Source: an uncultured Myxococcales bacterium (GTDB lineage: Bacteria; Myxococcota_A; Polyangia; Polyangiales; Polyangiaceae). From it: a stretch of 46,484 bases of DNA. Both the position numbers and the translations under genes were made by a program. The stretch is taken from assembly GCA_937872925.1 (NCBI GenBank), contig CALMUT010000152.1, forward strand, positions 1 through 46,484, written 5' to 3'. The notes under the pieces are model-generated. The model saw only the letters and a list, made by a program, of their open reading frames with translations, did no database searches and had not been told where the DNA came from. Positions 14,552 to 22,901 of the stretch are shown in pieces (positions within the stretch are counted from its first letter, which is position 1; the number at the start of each line of letters is the position of its first letter).

Positions 14552-16252
14552 TCACTGCTCCAGTCCGAATACCAACAGCTGCTGCGTCGTCCCAGGCTGG
14601 TTGCTTGTGCTTGGAACGTAAACACGACCGCCCGCCACCGTAGGGGGTGTGAACTTGCTCCAGGCTGGAACGTCCGCGGACGCGAGCAACTCAAGAGTCA
14701 TTGGATCGAAGGCCCACAACTTGCCAGCGGGCTGGGGTTTTCCTGGTGCCCGACTGAGAGCCCAGAGCACTGCGCTGTCAGGATGACCAGCCTCCGACGA
14801 GAGGATGAGGTTCCCGCCGCCCTCTAGCGCCGCGGCGCCTGCCACGCGATCCACGGCGAGCTTTCCGGAAACAAAGTCGTAGCGGAAGGACGTCAGCTTG
14901 TCCTTCGACGGCCACGCAAAGGCGAGACCGTATGGCGCAGGGTCCCCGGCACTGTCCGTCGGGCGGTGGAAAACGAACGCCCCGTAAATGGGGGGAATGT
15001 CCCACCAACCGTGGAGATAGAAATCATGCGAGGGTTTTAGGGGAAGTTCGGAAAAGGGGCTCAGCGGCGTCTGGACCGGGGACAGCGCGCCGCTCTCGAG
15101 CAGGTACACCAGTGCTGGCTTGGAACCGACAAGCAGTCGATTTGTACCCGGGATGAGCATGGGCCCCGATGACCCAAAGCCGACGTCCCCGCTCTCCATA
15201 TATTGGAACACATTGCCGTCGACCAAATAGGGTCGCGTGTCTGCGTACTGCGTGACCGGCTCTCCCGGCTGTGGCCAGGGACCTGAAATCGGCAGCTTGA
15301 ACACGCTGTCTTCTTGGCCCGTCGGCGCCGCCGGAAAATCCGCCGGCGGATGCGTGGTGTTCGAAAGGATCCCGTTAGCACCCACCAAGTAGACAGCGCT
15401 TTCGTCCGCGGCAGGCCCCGAACCACCTTGCCACACTGCGCCTCCGCGCCCGGACGGTGTGGTGCAGAACACATCTGGAGCACGCTCCACGTCTGTGGTG
15501 TCAAATCGGAAGACCCAGCCGTGATAGACAAAGTCTTCTTCGTGCAGATCTCCGTTGGGACCTGAGCCGAAAGCCACAAACAGCCTGCCGTGGCTGAGCA
15601 GGAGAGCAGGCCGATTCCAGTGCAGGTTCGGATCGAAGGTCACACTGGAACCTGCGCTGGGGCTAGCCACGGCGCCTTGGATCGTCACCTGCTTGTCGAC
15701 CAGGCCGGTGTCCACGTCGACCACGGTCAACCGGAACACACAACTGGGAGCTTCCGGGGGAAAGGCCGGGTCGCAGTCCCGGGACACGACGTATAGCCTG
15801 CGCGTTGTCGCGTCGATCGCCGGGGTCGAAAGGATCCCATGGAGGCCACCGATGTTCCGCTTGGAGAATGCGGGTGTCCCCAACTCCTGATCGGCGCCAA
15901 GACGCCAGACCGTTTCACCGCTCGCTGGGTCGAAGGCGAAGACCGAGTTCTGCATCGTCGCGGCGATGACCAGGGTGCGTGCCGCGCTCTGCACGACCAG
16001 GGGCTGGGCGTATAGCTCGCCGTCTACGGGAAGCTTCCGCGACAAACGCAACTGCTTGACGCTCGTTTGGTTGAGCAGCGTCTCACCCGCAAACGAACCC
16101 GTGCGCGCATTGTCGTAGCGATGAGTGAGCACCTCCCCCACGGCGGAATGAACCGCCACGGGCACGAAGGGTCGCTCCTCGCCATCCCCACAGCCGGACG
16201 CCAGCAGCGCTGACAGCGACGTCAGTGCAACTACACGGCCACAAAAAGCCAC
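14552..16252 (-). CDS. PQQ-like beta-propeller lipoprotein
   Basis: A 566-residue exported protein. The N-terminus is a lipoprotein signal (ALLASGC, Cys about 21). The mature part has repeated propeller-type blades, e.g. TLVIAATMQNSVFAFDPASG, where a Gly-x-x-x-W/F-A-F-D-P pattern recurs near the C-terminus (KLWAFDPMTLELLASADVP). This resembles PQQ-dehydrogenase-like or BamB-like WD/YWTD folds without the calcium- and PQQ-binding residues that I could identify, so it is probably a scaffold or binding protein. The start is GTG 16252, overlapping the zinc-ribbon gene by 22 nt; an in-frame ATG at 16321 would overlap far more. Last gene of the 17437-14552 cluster. Confidence 0.72.
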   Translation of the reverse strand: MAFCGRVVALTSLSALLASGCGDGEERPFVPVAVHSAVGEVLTHRYDNARTGSFAGETLLNQTSVKQLRLSRKLPVDGELYAQPLVVQSAARTLVIAATMQNSVFAFDPASGETVWRLGADQELGTPAFSKRNIGGLHGILSTPAIDATTRRLYVVSRDCDPAFPPEAPSCVFRLTVVDVDTGLVDKQVTIQGAVASPSAGSSVTFDPNLHWNRPALLLSHGRLFVAFGSGPNGDLHEEDFVYHGWVFRFDTTDVERAPDVFCTTPSGRGGAVWQGGSGPAADESAVYLVGANGILSNTTHPPADFPAAPTGQEDSVFKLPISGPWPQPGEPVTQYADTRPYLVDGNVFQYMESGDVGFGSSGPMLIPGTNRLLVGSKPALVYLLESGALSPVQTPLSPFSELPLKPSHDFYLHGWWDIPPIYGAFVFHRPTDSAGDPAPYGLAFAWPSKDKLTSFRYDFVSGKLAVDRVAGAAALEGGGNLILSSEAGHPDSAVLWALSRAPGKPQPAGKLWAFDPMTLELLASADVPAWSKFTPPTVAGGRVYVPSTSNQPGTTQQLLVFGLEQ

Positions 16253-16605
16253 AATGCGACGCCCACACCCAGGGCAATCACGAGCAGCACCGGCACGATG
16301 AATGCCACGATGGTGATCCATGCTGCCGTCTTGGCGGCGCCCTGCATTGCCTTTTGGGTCTGCGCCGCCTGGAAACGCCCGAAGGACGGGTCCATGGGCG
16401 CACCGAACTGGTAGCCAATTTGTGGAACGTTCTTTGGATCGATGCCCGGATACATCCCGCGAATGCGATCGTCCATCATCTTGTTGACGAGCACTGCGTG
16501 TTCAGCCGCCCGAGCATGATGCTTCAAGACGTTCTGACAATACGGGCAGTTCGGCCGAGTCATGTCGTCCAGCGACAGATTGGCCCCGCAGTGTTCGCAG
16601 TTCAT
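16231..16605 (-). CDS. Zinc-ribbon protein with C-terminal membrane anchor
   Basis: A 124-residue protein. Two CxxC knuckles, C3/C6 (CEHC) and C20/C23 (CPYC), form a zinc ribbon at the extreme N-terminus. A middle soluble part follows, and a single strong transmembrane segment (about 95-123) ends the chain. It is probably anchored in the inner membrane with the ribbon in the cytosol. Function unknown. It begins 4 nt after the stop of the 275-residue protein and overlaps the propeller gene, so the three are likely translated from one message. Confidence 0.75.
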   Translation of the reverse strand: MNCEHCGANLSLDDMTRPNCPYCQNVLKHHARAAEHAVLVNKMMDDRIRGMYPGIDPKNVPQIGYQFGAPMDPSFGRFQAAQTQKAMQGAAKTAAWITIVAFIVPVLLVIALGVGVALWLFVAV

Positions 16606-16609
16606 GGAG

Positions 16610-17437
16610 TTAGAGCTTTACGACAGATCCTTCGGGGATCCACTGTTGGGAGCCGTTTTCGAACTGCACCAGATACTGGCCCGGAGCCGCCTGCATCACG
16701 CTTCCGGGGTACTGGTTGCCGTCGGACCATTTCACGCCCACTTTCGAACCAGCGACGATCCCACCGGTTACGAACGCAGCGGCTTGGCCGAAGCCGAAGC
16801 CGATGGGGTTCTGCATGATCGCCGCTTGAGCTTGCTGCGCTTGGATCATGGCCGGGTTCTGCATCGCCGCGGCAACGGGATCCATGCTGGCCTGTGCCTG
16901 CACCGCAGCAGCGTTGGGTTGTGCCATGGCCGCCGCACTCGAATCCCGGGTGATGGCAACTTGCCGTGGCGGCGCGCCTCCGCGGATGCGCCCCTCTTCA
17001 GCCACGACGTTTCCGCTATGCCCAGCGTACTGCATCATGTTGGCGCTCATGTCCGCGGTCCACGCGCCGGCGGCCTCGGCCCACTCACTGCTGGAAACCC
17101 CAGCCGTCTGCACGGCGGCTTCGTAGCCGTAGATCTTGATCAACGCGCTCACGTGCACGAAGTCCTCGTAACTCACGCGAGCAGCGCCCCCTTTGCGCTT
17201 GGCAAGCGCCGCTTGGTACAGGGGCATGAACGCTGTGGCAACCTTACCCATTAAGGACATGTCCTGCATGCGGGCAGTCCAGCCGGTTTTTGCCGCCTCG
17301 TAGTCGGCTTCGGACACGCCCTCCGCCGCTAGGATCTCGGCAGTGGCTTTCTTGTCCTTGTCCTTGCCATCTAGGGCAGCGCCCAGGTCGGCGTACTTCT
17401 CCAGCGAGATTCCGTTGATCGGCGCGAATGGATCCAT
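16610..17437 (-). CDS. Repeat protein with C-terminal SH3/Tudor-like domain
   Basis: A 275-residue soluble protein of unknown function. The N-terminal half is helical and contains two related segments, EGVSEADYEAAKTGWTARM (about 39-57) and AGVSSSEWAEAAGAWTADM (about 112-130), i.e. an internal duplication. Residues about 165-220 are low complexity, rich in Ala, Gln, Met and Asn. The last 45 residues (VGVKWSDGNQYPGSV ... WIPEGSVVKL) look like a small beta-barrel of SH3 or Tudor type. No signal peptide. First gene of the three-gene cluster, 4 nt before the zinc-ribbon gene. I believe related proteins exist in other Myxococcota but cannot verify it. Confidence 0.7.
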   Translation of the reverse strand: MDPFAPINGISLEKYADLGAALDGKDKDKKATAEILAAEGVSEADYEAAKTGWTARMQDMSLMGKVATAFMPLYQAALAKRKGGAARVSYEDFVHVSALIKIYGYEAAVQTAGVSSSEWAEAAGAWTADMSANMMQYAGHSGNVVAEEGRIRGGAPPRQVAITRDSSAAAMAQPNAAAVQAQASMDPVAAAMQNPAMIQAQQAQAAIMQNPIGFGFGQAAAFVTGGIVAGSKVGVKWSDGNQYPGSVMQAAPGQYLVQFENGSQQWIPEGSVVKL

Positions 17438-17538
17438 GGTCGTGCTTTGTTCCTTCCCCGTACCTCGCCAGACATTGCCTGCGGCGTAAAGGGCAAAGTC
17501 CCAAGCGTCGGGCGCGAACCTGCGCTACCGGCCCGAAC

Positions 17539-17883
17539 TCAACTCTGGAGCAGGCGCATTCCGACCACGGCGCACCAGCCGATAGCCAGTAAGATCGACA
17601 CTCCAGAGCGCAAGGGCGCGCGGCCAAATCCACTCACAGCAGGCACAAAACTGCAGAGGGCCAACAGACCGGCGACCCCCAGCAGCACCCGGCGTGCAAG
17701 GCCCCGCCAGGCCTCACTGCGGACGAACTCGTCGGCGAGTTCGCTACGCATGAAGAAGACCAGGCCGAGCAAGACCCAGGCCAAGGACACGAGAATCATC
17801 GCCGAATGACTGGCGCGGCCCGGAGGCGGCATCAGGGTCAACGGCACGCTTCGCGGAGCAATACTGGGCCAAAGGGACGGCAT
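17539..17883 (-). CDS. Small membrane protein, unknown function
   Basis: A 114-residue protein with three predicted transmembrane segments (about 28-45, 63-84 and 91-109). The open frame extends upstream to 17982, but that extension crosses the start of the divergent GST-like gene and is not membrane-like, so I begin at ATG 17883; a still shorter start at ATG 17799 is possible. It lies 101 nt upstream of the 17437 cluster on the same strand and could share its transcript. Confidence 0.55.
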   Translation of the reverse strand: MPSLWPSIAPRSVPLTLMPPPGRASHSAMILVSLAWVLLGLVFFMRSELADEFVRSEAWRGLARRVLLGVAGLLALCSFVPAVSGFGRAPLRSGVSILLAIGWCAVVGMRLLQS

Positions 17884-17959
17884 GTGATCCCGTGATCGGC
17901 TGATTTCCGATCCCCTTGAGGCCTTTGCAGCCCCGAAGCCCTGGCCTACAGATCCGTGC

Positions 17960-18703
17960 ATGTCTGCCTCAGGAGAATTCAAGCTGTACTACTGGCCGAC
18001 CATTCCGGGCCGCGGGGAGTTCGTGCGCCTGGCATTGGAAGCCGGGGCGCAAGCGTATTCGGACGTGGCCCGCGCGCCGTCCAGCGAAGGCGGTGGAGTG
18101 GCGGCCCTCATCAGCATGCTGCAGGACGGAGGCGAACACGTCGTACCGTTCGCGCCACCCATCTTGACCTTCAACGGCAACACGCTGGCGCAGACGTCAG
18201 CGATCTTGCACGCAATTGCTCCCGGGCTGGGTCTCGTGGCTTCGGATGAGTCGGCTCGAACCACCGCACTGGCCTGCCAACTGACCCTTGCGGATCTAGT
18301 AAGCGAAGTACATGACACACACCACCCCATATCGCCCATGCAACACTATGAGGACCAGGCCGACACGGCGTTGCGCAGGTCGCAAGCATTCGTGAACGAC
18401 CGCATGCCCAAGTACCTGAGATACTTCGAACGCTGCGTAGACACCAACACCGACTCCAACCAACGTTGGATCTTTAGCGCGCAGATGACCTATGTGGACC
18501 TATCGATGTTCCAGGTGATCGCTGGACTGCGCCACGCGTTTCCCAACGCCCTAGACCGATTGAGCCATGAGGTTCCAAAACTGATGGCACTGGCGGAACG
18601 CGTCTCGGAGCAAGATCGCGTCGGGGCCTATCTGGCGTCGGAGCGACGCATCGCCTTCAATCAGAACGGGATTTTCCGCCACTATCCCGAGCTGGACCCT
18701 TGA
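17960..18703 (+). CDS. Glutathione S-transferase-like protein
   Basis: A 247-residue protein with a thioredoxin-fold N-terminal domain (about 6-90). KLYYWPTIPGRGEFVRLALE (8-27) matches the GST start, with Tyr10 or Tyr11 in the place of the catalytic Tyr of alpha/sigma-type enzymes, and PPILTFNG plus the LAQTSAIL motif (about 73-88) forms the usual cis-Pro/glutathione-binding region. The helical C-terminal domain contains the FSAQMTYVDLSMFQV N-capping motif. It should conjugate or reduce with a thiol cofactor; the substrate is unknown. The 3' end overlaps the convergent esterase lipoprotein by 47 nt. Confidence 0.85.
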   Translation: MSASGEFKLYYWPTIPGRGEFVRLALEAGAQAYSDVARAPSSEGGGVAALISMLQDGGEHVVPFAPPILTFNGNTLAQTSAILHAIAPGLGLVASDESARTTALACQLTLADLVSEVHDTHHPISPMQHYEDQADTALRRSQAFVNDRMPKYLRYFERCVDTNTDSNQRWIFSAQMTYVDLSMFQVIAGLRHAFPNALDRLSHEVPKLMALAERVSEQDRVGAYLASERRIAFNQNGIFRHYPELDP

Positions 18704-19619
18704 ACCAAAACGCAAAGGCTTCGTCCAGATAGACCTCCCGGGCGCCGTGCCCCGTTGGGTGCCCGCGAACCAGCGTGGGCCAACCCGAAGCCTCCAGGCG
18801 TTTGCCAAGAGCACGCGCTCCGCCCGCCACAGAGTCGTGGTTCCCAAAGCCAACGTAAAACGCCTTCGGCGCCAGCCCGCCGAGTTCCGCCGTCTCGAAG
18901 AACACGCCTCCCGACATGGCGCCGAATCCGTCGGCTTCAATTGCGCCATGCAGCGCCAGCGCCACGACGAAGTACGCCCCGGATGAGGAACCCGCGACAT
19001 ACACGCTGCGAAACTCACGACCGATCACCTCGACCAGCTTGCGCTGCTTCTCCTTGAGCTTGTCCACGAAGGGCGCTCCCTTCGTGGCGAAAGAAGCTTT
19101 GGAAGTGGGCCAGCCCCACCAGCCCGAGTGCCCTTTCGGCGCGAAGCCTTTTTCGCCCCGCGGGATCAGCGCAACCACATTGGCGCGCTTGGCGGCGTTG
19201 GCAACCACCGTCTCGAAGTTGGTCTTCTGTATGCTTTCCTTGCTCGGCGGCACGATGCCATGCAGGTAGATCAGGAGCCGGTCCGATGGACGCTCGGGCA
19301 GCACCACGCAGGTTTCTTCGTCGAGCACGTCTACGCTCGCAATGCACCAGTCGGTATCGACCCGGGGCGGCAAGGTCGGTGGCCACTGGGGCGCCCTTTT
19401 CTCTGCTGGGGCAGCGCTTGCGTCGCTCCCAACGCCAACCCCTAGGCTTGCCGCGCTTGCCCTGGGCAGCGGCGCCGGTGGCGGCGTTTCCTGGCGTTCG
19501 TTCAGCGAATCGGAAACGGTTGCACGTTGCCCGCGTTCACAACCCACGGCACCCACCACACCGACCACCGCCCAAGGCAGAAGCAGGGCATGCCAGTAGC
19601 GATGCTCGAAGGCCGCCAT
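18657..19619 (-). CDS. Alpha/beta-hydrolase lipoprotein (esterase/PHB-depolymerase-like)
   Basis: A 320-residue exported hydrolase. The signal peptide ends in a lipobox GAVGC (Cys27), followed by a Ser/Ala/Pro-rich linker to about 85. The catalytic domain has an oxyanion-type HG (120-121), the GxSxG elbow GSSSG (210-214, Ser212), a likely acid Asp262 in GNHDS and His291 in GHGAREVYLDEAF. The triad is complete. It resembles secreted esterases of the PHB-depolymerase type; substrate unknown. The upstream stop and this start share one base (TGATG at 19621-19617); GTG at 19622 is an alternative with a 4-nt overlap. Last gene of a three-gene operon. Confidence 0.8.
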   Translation of the reverse strand: MAAFEHRYWHALLLPWAVVGVVGAVGCERGQRATVSDSLNERQETPPPAPLPRASAASLGVGVGSDASAAPAEKRAPQWPPTLPPRVDTDWCIASVDVLDEETCVVLPERPSDRLLIYLHGIVPPSKESIQKTNFETVVANAAKRANVVALIPRGEKGFAPKGHSGWWGWPTSKASFATKGAPFVDKLKEKQRKLVEVIGREFRSVYVAGSSSGAYFVVALALHGAIEADGFGAMSGGVFFETAELGGLAPKAFYVGFGNHDSVAGGARALGKRLEASGWPTLVRGHPTGHGAREVYLDEAFAFWFKGPARDSGGKSRSD

Positions 19620-21184
19620 CACTTCACCGCGCGAGCGGTTGCTTCGGCGGTTTCCCGGCGCGCCTTGGCCAGGGGTCGCAGTTCCGGGGGCAGCTTCTTT
19701 TCGGCTAGCGCATAGCGCGCCGCGATATCGCGGAAGTATGCGGCGCTCGCGGTGGGCGGTGGCGCGGTCTCAAGGAGCAATGCGGCGTCGTATGCGGCGT
19801 AGCCGGCGAGGGACGGGCTGCTTTTCACGACTTCGTCGAGGGGTGCGACGAGGGTGATCCCTTTGGGCGGCAGCGGCCCCTGGAGCATCATGGCCGCGGC
19901 GTCTTGCGGGCCGTTTTGGAGGATCGTGGAAAGCGCCGCGATCAATTCAGCGCGCGGACCTTTCAGCGCACTCGCGACCTTCGCCGCTCGGGCGAAGTCC
20001 TCCGCACGCCAGTAGATGCGCGCGAGCTCAAACAGCTGAAGCGCGTAGATGTGTTGGACTGCGGCATCCGCAGGCTGTTTGTCCAGCTGCAGCCGCAGGA
20101 AGGGCGGCAGCGAGCGGTGGCGAAGCGCTGTCAGAACGGCAACGTCGGTGCCCTTCAGCTGCGGCACCAGCAGCGGCAGGTAGAAGCTGGGCAGTTTCTC
20201 TGCGATGGCTTCGTCGACGTCCTGCTCGCCCTCCTGGTCGTCGTCTCCGGGTGGCAAGAGCAATCCGTCCAAGGCATCAATGCGCCTGCCGGAGTACAGC
20301 TTCGAGAGCAACTTGCGCGCCAAAAGCACGCGTTCGTCCCGGAGCACACCGATCTGCGCCAGCTGCTTCAACCCCACAAGCGCGGCGTCCCTCCCCCGCG
20401 TCTTGCGGGGCTCAAGAGCTTCGTCCAGGGTGGCGTAGTACGCCTCGGTCAGCTCCTCATCTCCGCGGAGCTCCTGCGGGACGGGCGCAGTACGCGCCGC
20501 TTCCACGAGGCGCATGCCCGCCATGCCCGCCTCAATCGCCACGATCCCCTTGGCGTAACCAGAAAGCGCGGAGCCGCGCGTTGACAGATCGAAAACGCCC
20601 TGGGCCTGGGTCTGGATCCAGCGTGCCAACTCACCTTGAACAAAGGCCTGCACGCGCACCTTGTCGTGGGGAGGCGACAGCGTCGGCGGGTCCTTCACCA
20701 GCCGACGTAACTGTCCGGAGATCCCGAGCCCGAATAGCGCGTCCCGCACATCGCTGCGCGCGCCTTCCGGCACCGCGTAGTGCACGATCAGCAAATCGCG
20801 GCACTCTGGCGTGAGGCGCTCAGCGCGGAGTGCGCGGATCGCGCCCGCGGGAAATTCCGCGCAGGATTCGAGAGCGGCGAGCTCGGCATCCGCCGCTGCT
20901 CCGTTGTTGTGAAGAGCACGCGCCAAAGACTGCCGAGCGTCTTTGCAGGCGTCGCCGCGAACCTGCGCTTGCGTCACTTGGCTGGAACACGCGGCAGGAG
21001 CGTCCCCCCATACGCCCTTGGGCAAGTTCGTCGGCGCCGCGGCGACGGGAGCCGGAACTTGTGCCGCGGCAGACTCGTTTTGAATCGGAGCTTGAAGAGC
21101 CGGCTGACCTCCGGCGCAGGACAGCGCCAGAAGACACACACTCAATGCAGAGAGGCGCAGCATCTTCGCCGGATAGCGTGCCAT
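19619..21184 (-). CDS. Helical-repeat lipoprotein, unknown function
   Basis: A 521-residue protein. The signal peptide ends in ALSC (Cys23). The mature chain is almost wholly alpha-helical, rich in Ala, Leu and Arg, with paired-helix units reminiscent of TPR or HEAT repeats (e.g. LQLFELARIYWRAEDFARAAKVASAL) and an acidic insertion PGDDDQEGEQDVDE. Two early Cys pairs (CSSQ..., CKD..., CAEF..., CRDL) might form disulfides. No enzymatic motif is visible; a scaffold role at the membrane is plausible. Start ATG 21184 is 11 nt downstream of the aminotransferase stop; TTG 21199 and ATG 21163 are alternatives. Confidence 0.72.
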   Translation of the reverse strand: MARYPAKMLRLSALSVCLLALSCAGGQPALQAPIQNESAAAQVPAPVAAAPTNLPKGVWGDAPAACSSQVTQAQVRGDACKDARQSLARALHNNGAAADAELAALESCAEFPAGAIRALRAERLTPECRDLLIVHYAVPEGARSDVRDALFGLGISGQLRRLVKDPPTLSPPHDKVRVQAFVQGELARWIQTQAQGVFDLSTRGSALSGYAKGIVAIEAGMAGMRLVEAARTAPVPQELRGDEELTEAYYATLDEALEPRKTRGRDAALVGLKQLAQIGVLRDERVLLARKLLSKLYSGRRIDALDGLLLPPGDDDQEGEQDVDEAIAEKLPSFYLPLLVPQLKGTDVAVLTALRHRSLPPFLRLQLDKQPADAAVQHIYALQLFELARIYWRAEDFARAAKVASALKGPRAELIAALSTILQNGPQDAAAMMLQGPLPPKGITLVAPLDEVVKSSPSLAGYAAYDAALLLETAPPPTASAAYFRDIAARYALAEKKLPPELRPLAKARRETAEATARAVK

Positions 21185-21195
21185 GAGGCCCTCGA

Positions 21196-22380
21196 TCAAG
21201 GGCTCTCCGCCAAAAGCGCCGAGAGCGCTGACGCCAGCGCGCGATACTCAGCTTCGCGGTTGTAGATCTGCGCCGAGATCCGCAAACAGCGGGCTCCGGG
21301 CTCGGGAAAAGAGAATATCGGCACTTCCACTCGATGCTGCTCGAACAGCTGCGTCTGCATGGGGTCGACATCGAAGGCCGAACCCAGCGCCGGGCCACTC
21401 AGCGGCAGCTGGACCGTGGCCATGGACCCGAGCATCTCGTCGGGGGCGGCGGGCTCCTGGGACAGCGCCTGCAGCAGGATGTCGCGCCCCGTCAGCGCCA
21501 AGCGGTGATTCTCGCGCATGACCTCTGCCAGTCCGCCGGGACGGGCTTCCAAGAAGTCCAGCGCATGCGGCACGCACAGCGCGGGTGAGAAGTCATCAGT
21601 GCCGCACCAGTCGAACTCCTCCCAGTAACGCGAGCGTGGGCGCGACGACGAAAGCCCGTGGCTGATCACGGCCGGATGCAGTCCTTCCTGGCGGTCCCGG
21701 CGTGCGTACAAGAACGCCGCGCCCTTGGGCGCGCAGATCCACTTATGCAAGTTGCCCGTGTAGTAGCTCGCGCCAAGGCTTCCAAGGTCCAGCGGGACCA
21801 TGCCCGGCGCATGCGCACCATCCACCAGCGTGACAACCCCCCGCGCCTCCGCCAAGGCAACAATCTCCCGAACCGGAAAGACCAATGCCGTCGGACTCGT
21901 TATGTGATCCAAGAGCAATACTCGGCTCCTATCGGACAGGACGCTCTCCACGCTGCGGACAACTTCCTGCGCCGATCGGATTGGAAATGGAACCCTCGCT
22001 ACGACCACCCGTGCGCCGCTGCGAGCCGCGAAGTGCGCGAGGGCGTTGTGGCACGCACGGTACGCGTGATTGGTGGTCACGACCTCGTCACCCGGCGCGA
22101 GCTTCAAGCTACTCAATACCGCGTTCACAGCACTGGTGGCGTTGCGCACGAACACAAGGTCCGCTGGCTCCGCTCGCACCAGTTCCGAAAGTCGCATGCG
22201 CGCGGTATCCAGTAGCTCGGGCAGCACGCGCATATAGAAATGCACCGGCTCGCGCTCCATGCGAGCTTGCAACTCCCGCTGTTGCTCCAGCACGGTCTTG
22301 GGACATGCACCGAAGGATCCGTGATTTAGGAAGACCACATCTGGGTCGAGCAGGAAAGCGTCGCGGTCAACTGGAGGCAT
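21196..22380 (-). CDS. Class V PLP-dependent aminotransferase, isopenicillin-N-epimerase-like
   Basis: A 394-residue PLP enzyme. FLNHGSFGACP near the N-terminus (17-27), RNATSAVNAVL (79-89), VDGAHAPG with Asp187 and His190, and the Schiff-base Lys213 in YTGNLHKWICAPKGAAFLY (207-225) match the CefD-like/cysteine-desulfurase superfamily group. It may epimerise or desulfurate an amino-acid derivative; the substrate cannot be inferred. GGAGGT at about 22393-22398 (minus strand) is 12 nt from ATG 22380, and directly abuts ATG 22392, so 22380 is my choice; the open frame extends to 22575 but without conservation. First of three genes with the two lipoproteins downstream, and divergent from a thioesterase. 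Confidence 0.88.
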   Translation of the reverse strand: MPPVDRDAFLLDPDVVFLNHGSFGACPKTVLEQQRELQARMEREPVHFYMRVLPELLDTARMRLSELVRAEPADLVFVRNATSAVNAVLSSLKLAPGDEVVTTNHAYRACHNALAHFAARSGARVVVARVPFPIRSAQEVVRSVESVLSDRSRVLLLDHITSPTALVFPVREIVALAEARGVVTLVDGAHAPGMVPLDLGSLGASYYTGNLHKWICAPKGAAFLYARRDRQEGLHPAVISHGLSSSRPRSRYWEEFDWCGTDDFSPALCVPHALDFLEARPGGLAEVMRENHRLALTGRDILLQALSQEPAAPDEMLGSMATVQLPLSGPALGSAFDVDPMQTQLFEQHRVEVPIFSFPEPGARCLRISAQIYNREAEYRALASALSALLAESP

Positions 22381-22462
22381 GCCCGGCAGCATACCTCCGG
22401 CACGAACCGCGCCGCAGGCGGGCTTTTCGATTGTCATTGCAAAGCCGAGGGATGCCGCGACA

Positions 22463-22861
22463 ATGCGCAGCATGGAAGCAAAGACGCATCTGGGAATCGA
22501 TGCATCACTCTGCGGCAAGCCGGTCGAGTTAGGAGACGGCACGGCCCAGGTCAAGATGACAACAACAGCCGCCATGGCAGCGGACGACCACGGCCTGGTG
22601 CACGGTGGCTTCGTGTTCGGACTGGCGGACTACGCGGCGATGCTTGCCGTCAACCACCCGTTGGTGGTGCTTGCCGGTGCCGAAGTGAAGTTTCTAGCCC
22701 CCTGCCGCGTCGGAGACGAACTACACGCAACGGCCCGCGCAGAAGAGCGAGACGAAAAGCGCGCCAGCATTGCAGTGGAGGTTTCCGTTGGAGACACGAA
22801 GATCTTCTCCGGAACCTTCAAATGCGCCGTCCCGAAACGCCACGTACTCGAACCGCGCTAG
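22463..22861 (+). CDS. PaaI-like hot-dog thioesterase
   Basis: A 132-residue single hot-dog domain. DDHGLVHGGFVFGLADYAAM (41-60) carries the HGG turn and helix typical of PaaI-type acyl-CoA thioesterases, and EVKFLAPCRVGDELHATA (74-91) is the following strand pair. It should hydrolyse an acyl- or aryl-CoA thioester. I use ATG 22463 because GAGGG (22447-22451) is 11 nt upstream; ATG 22472 is equally reasonable. The longer frame from 22379 overlaps the divergent aminotransferase. Confidence 0.85.
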   Translation: MRSMEAKTHLGIDASLCGKPVELGDGTAQVKMTTTAAMAADDHGLVHGGFVFGLADYAAMLAVNHPLVVLAGAEVKFLAPCRVGDELHATARAEERDEKRASIAVEVSVGDTKIFSGTFKCAVPKRHVLEPR

Positions 22862-22901
22862 CGCGACGCGATTGCGCCCAGCGTCCGAAGAAATCGCGAT
22901 G

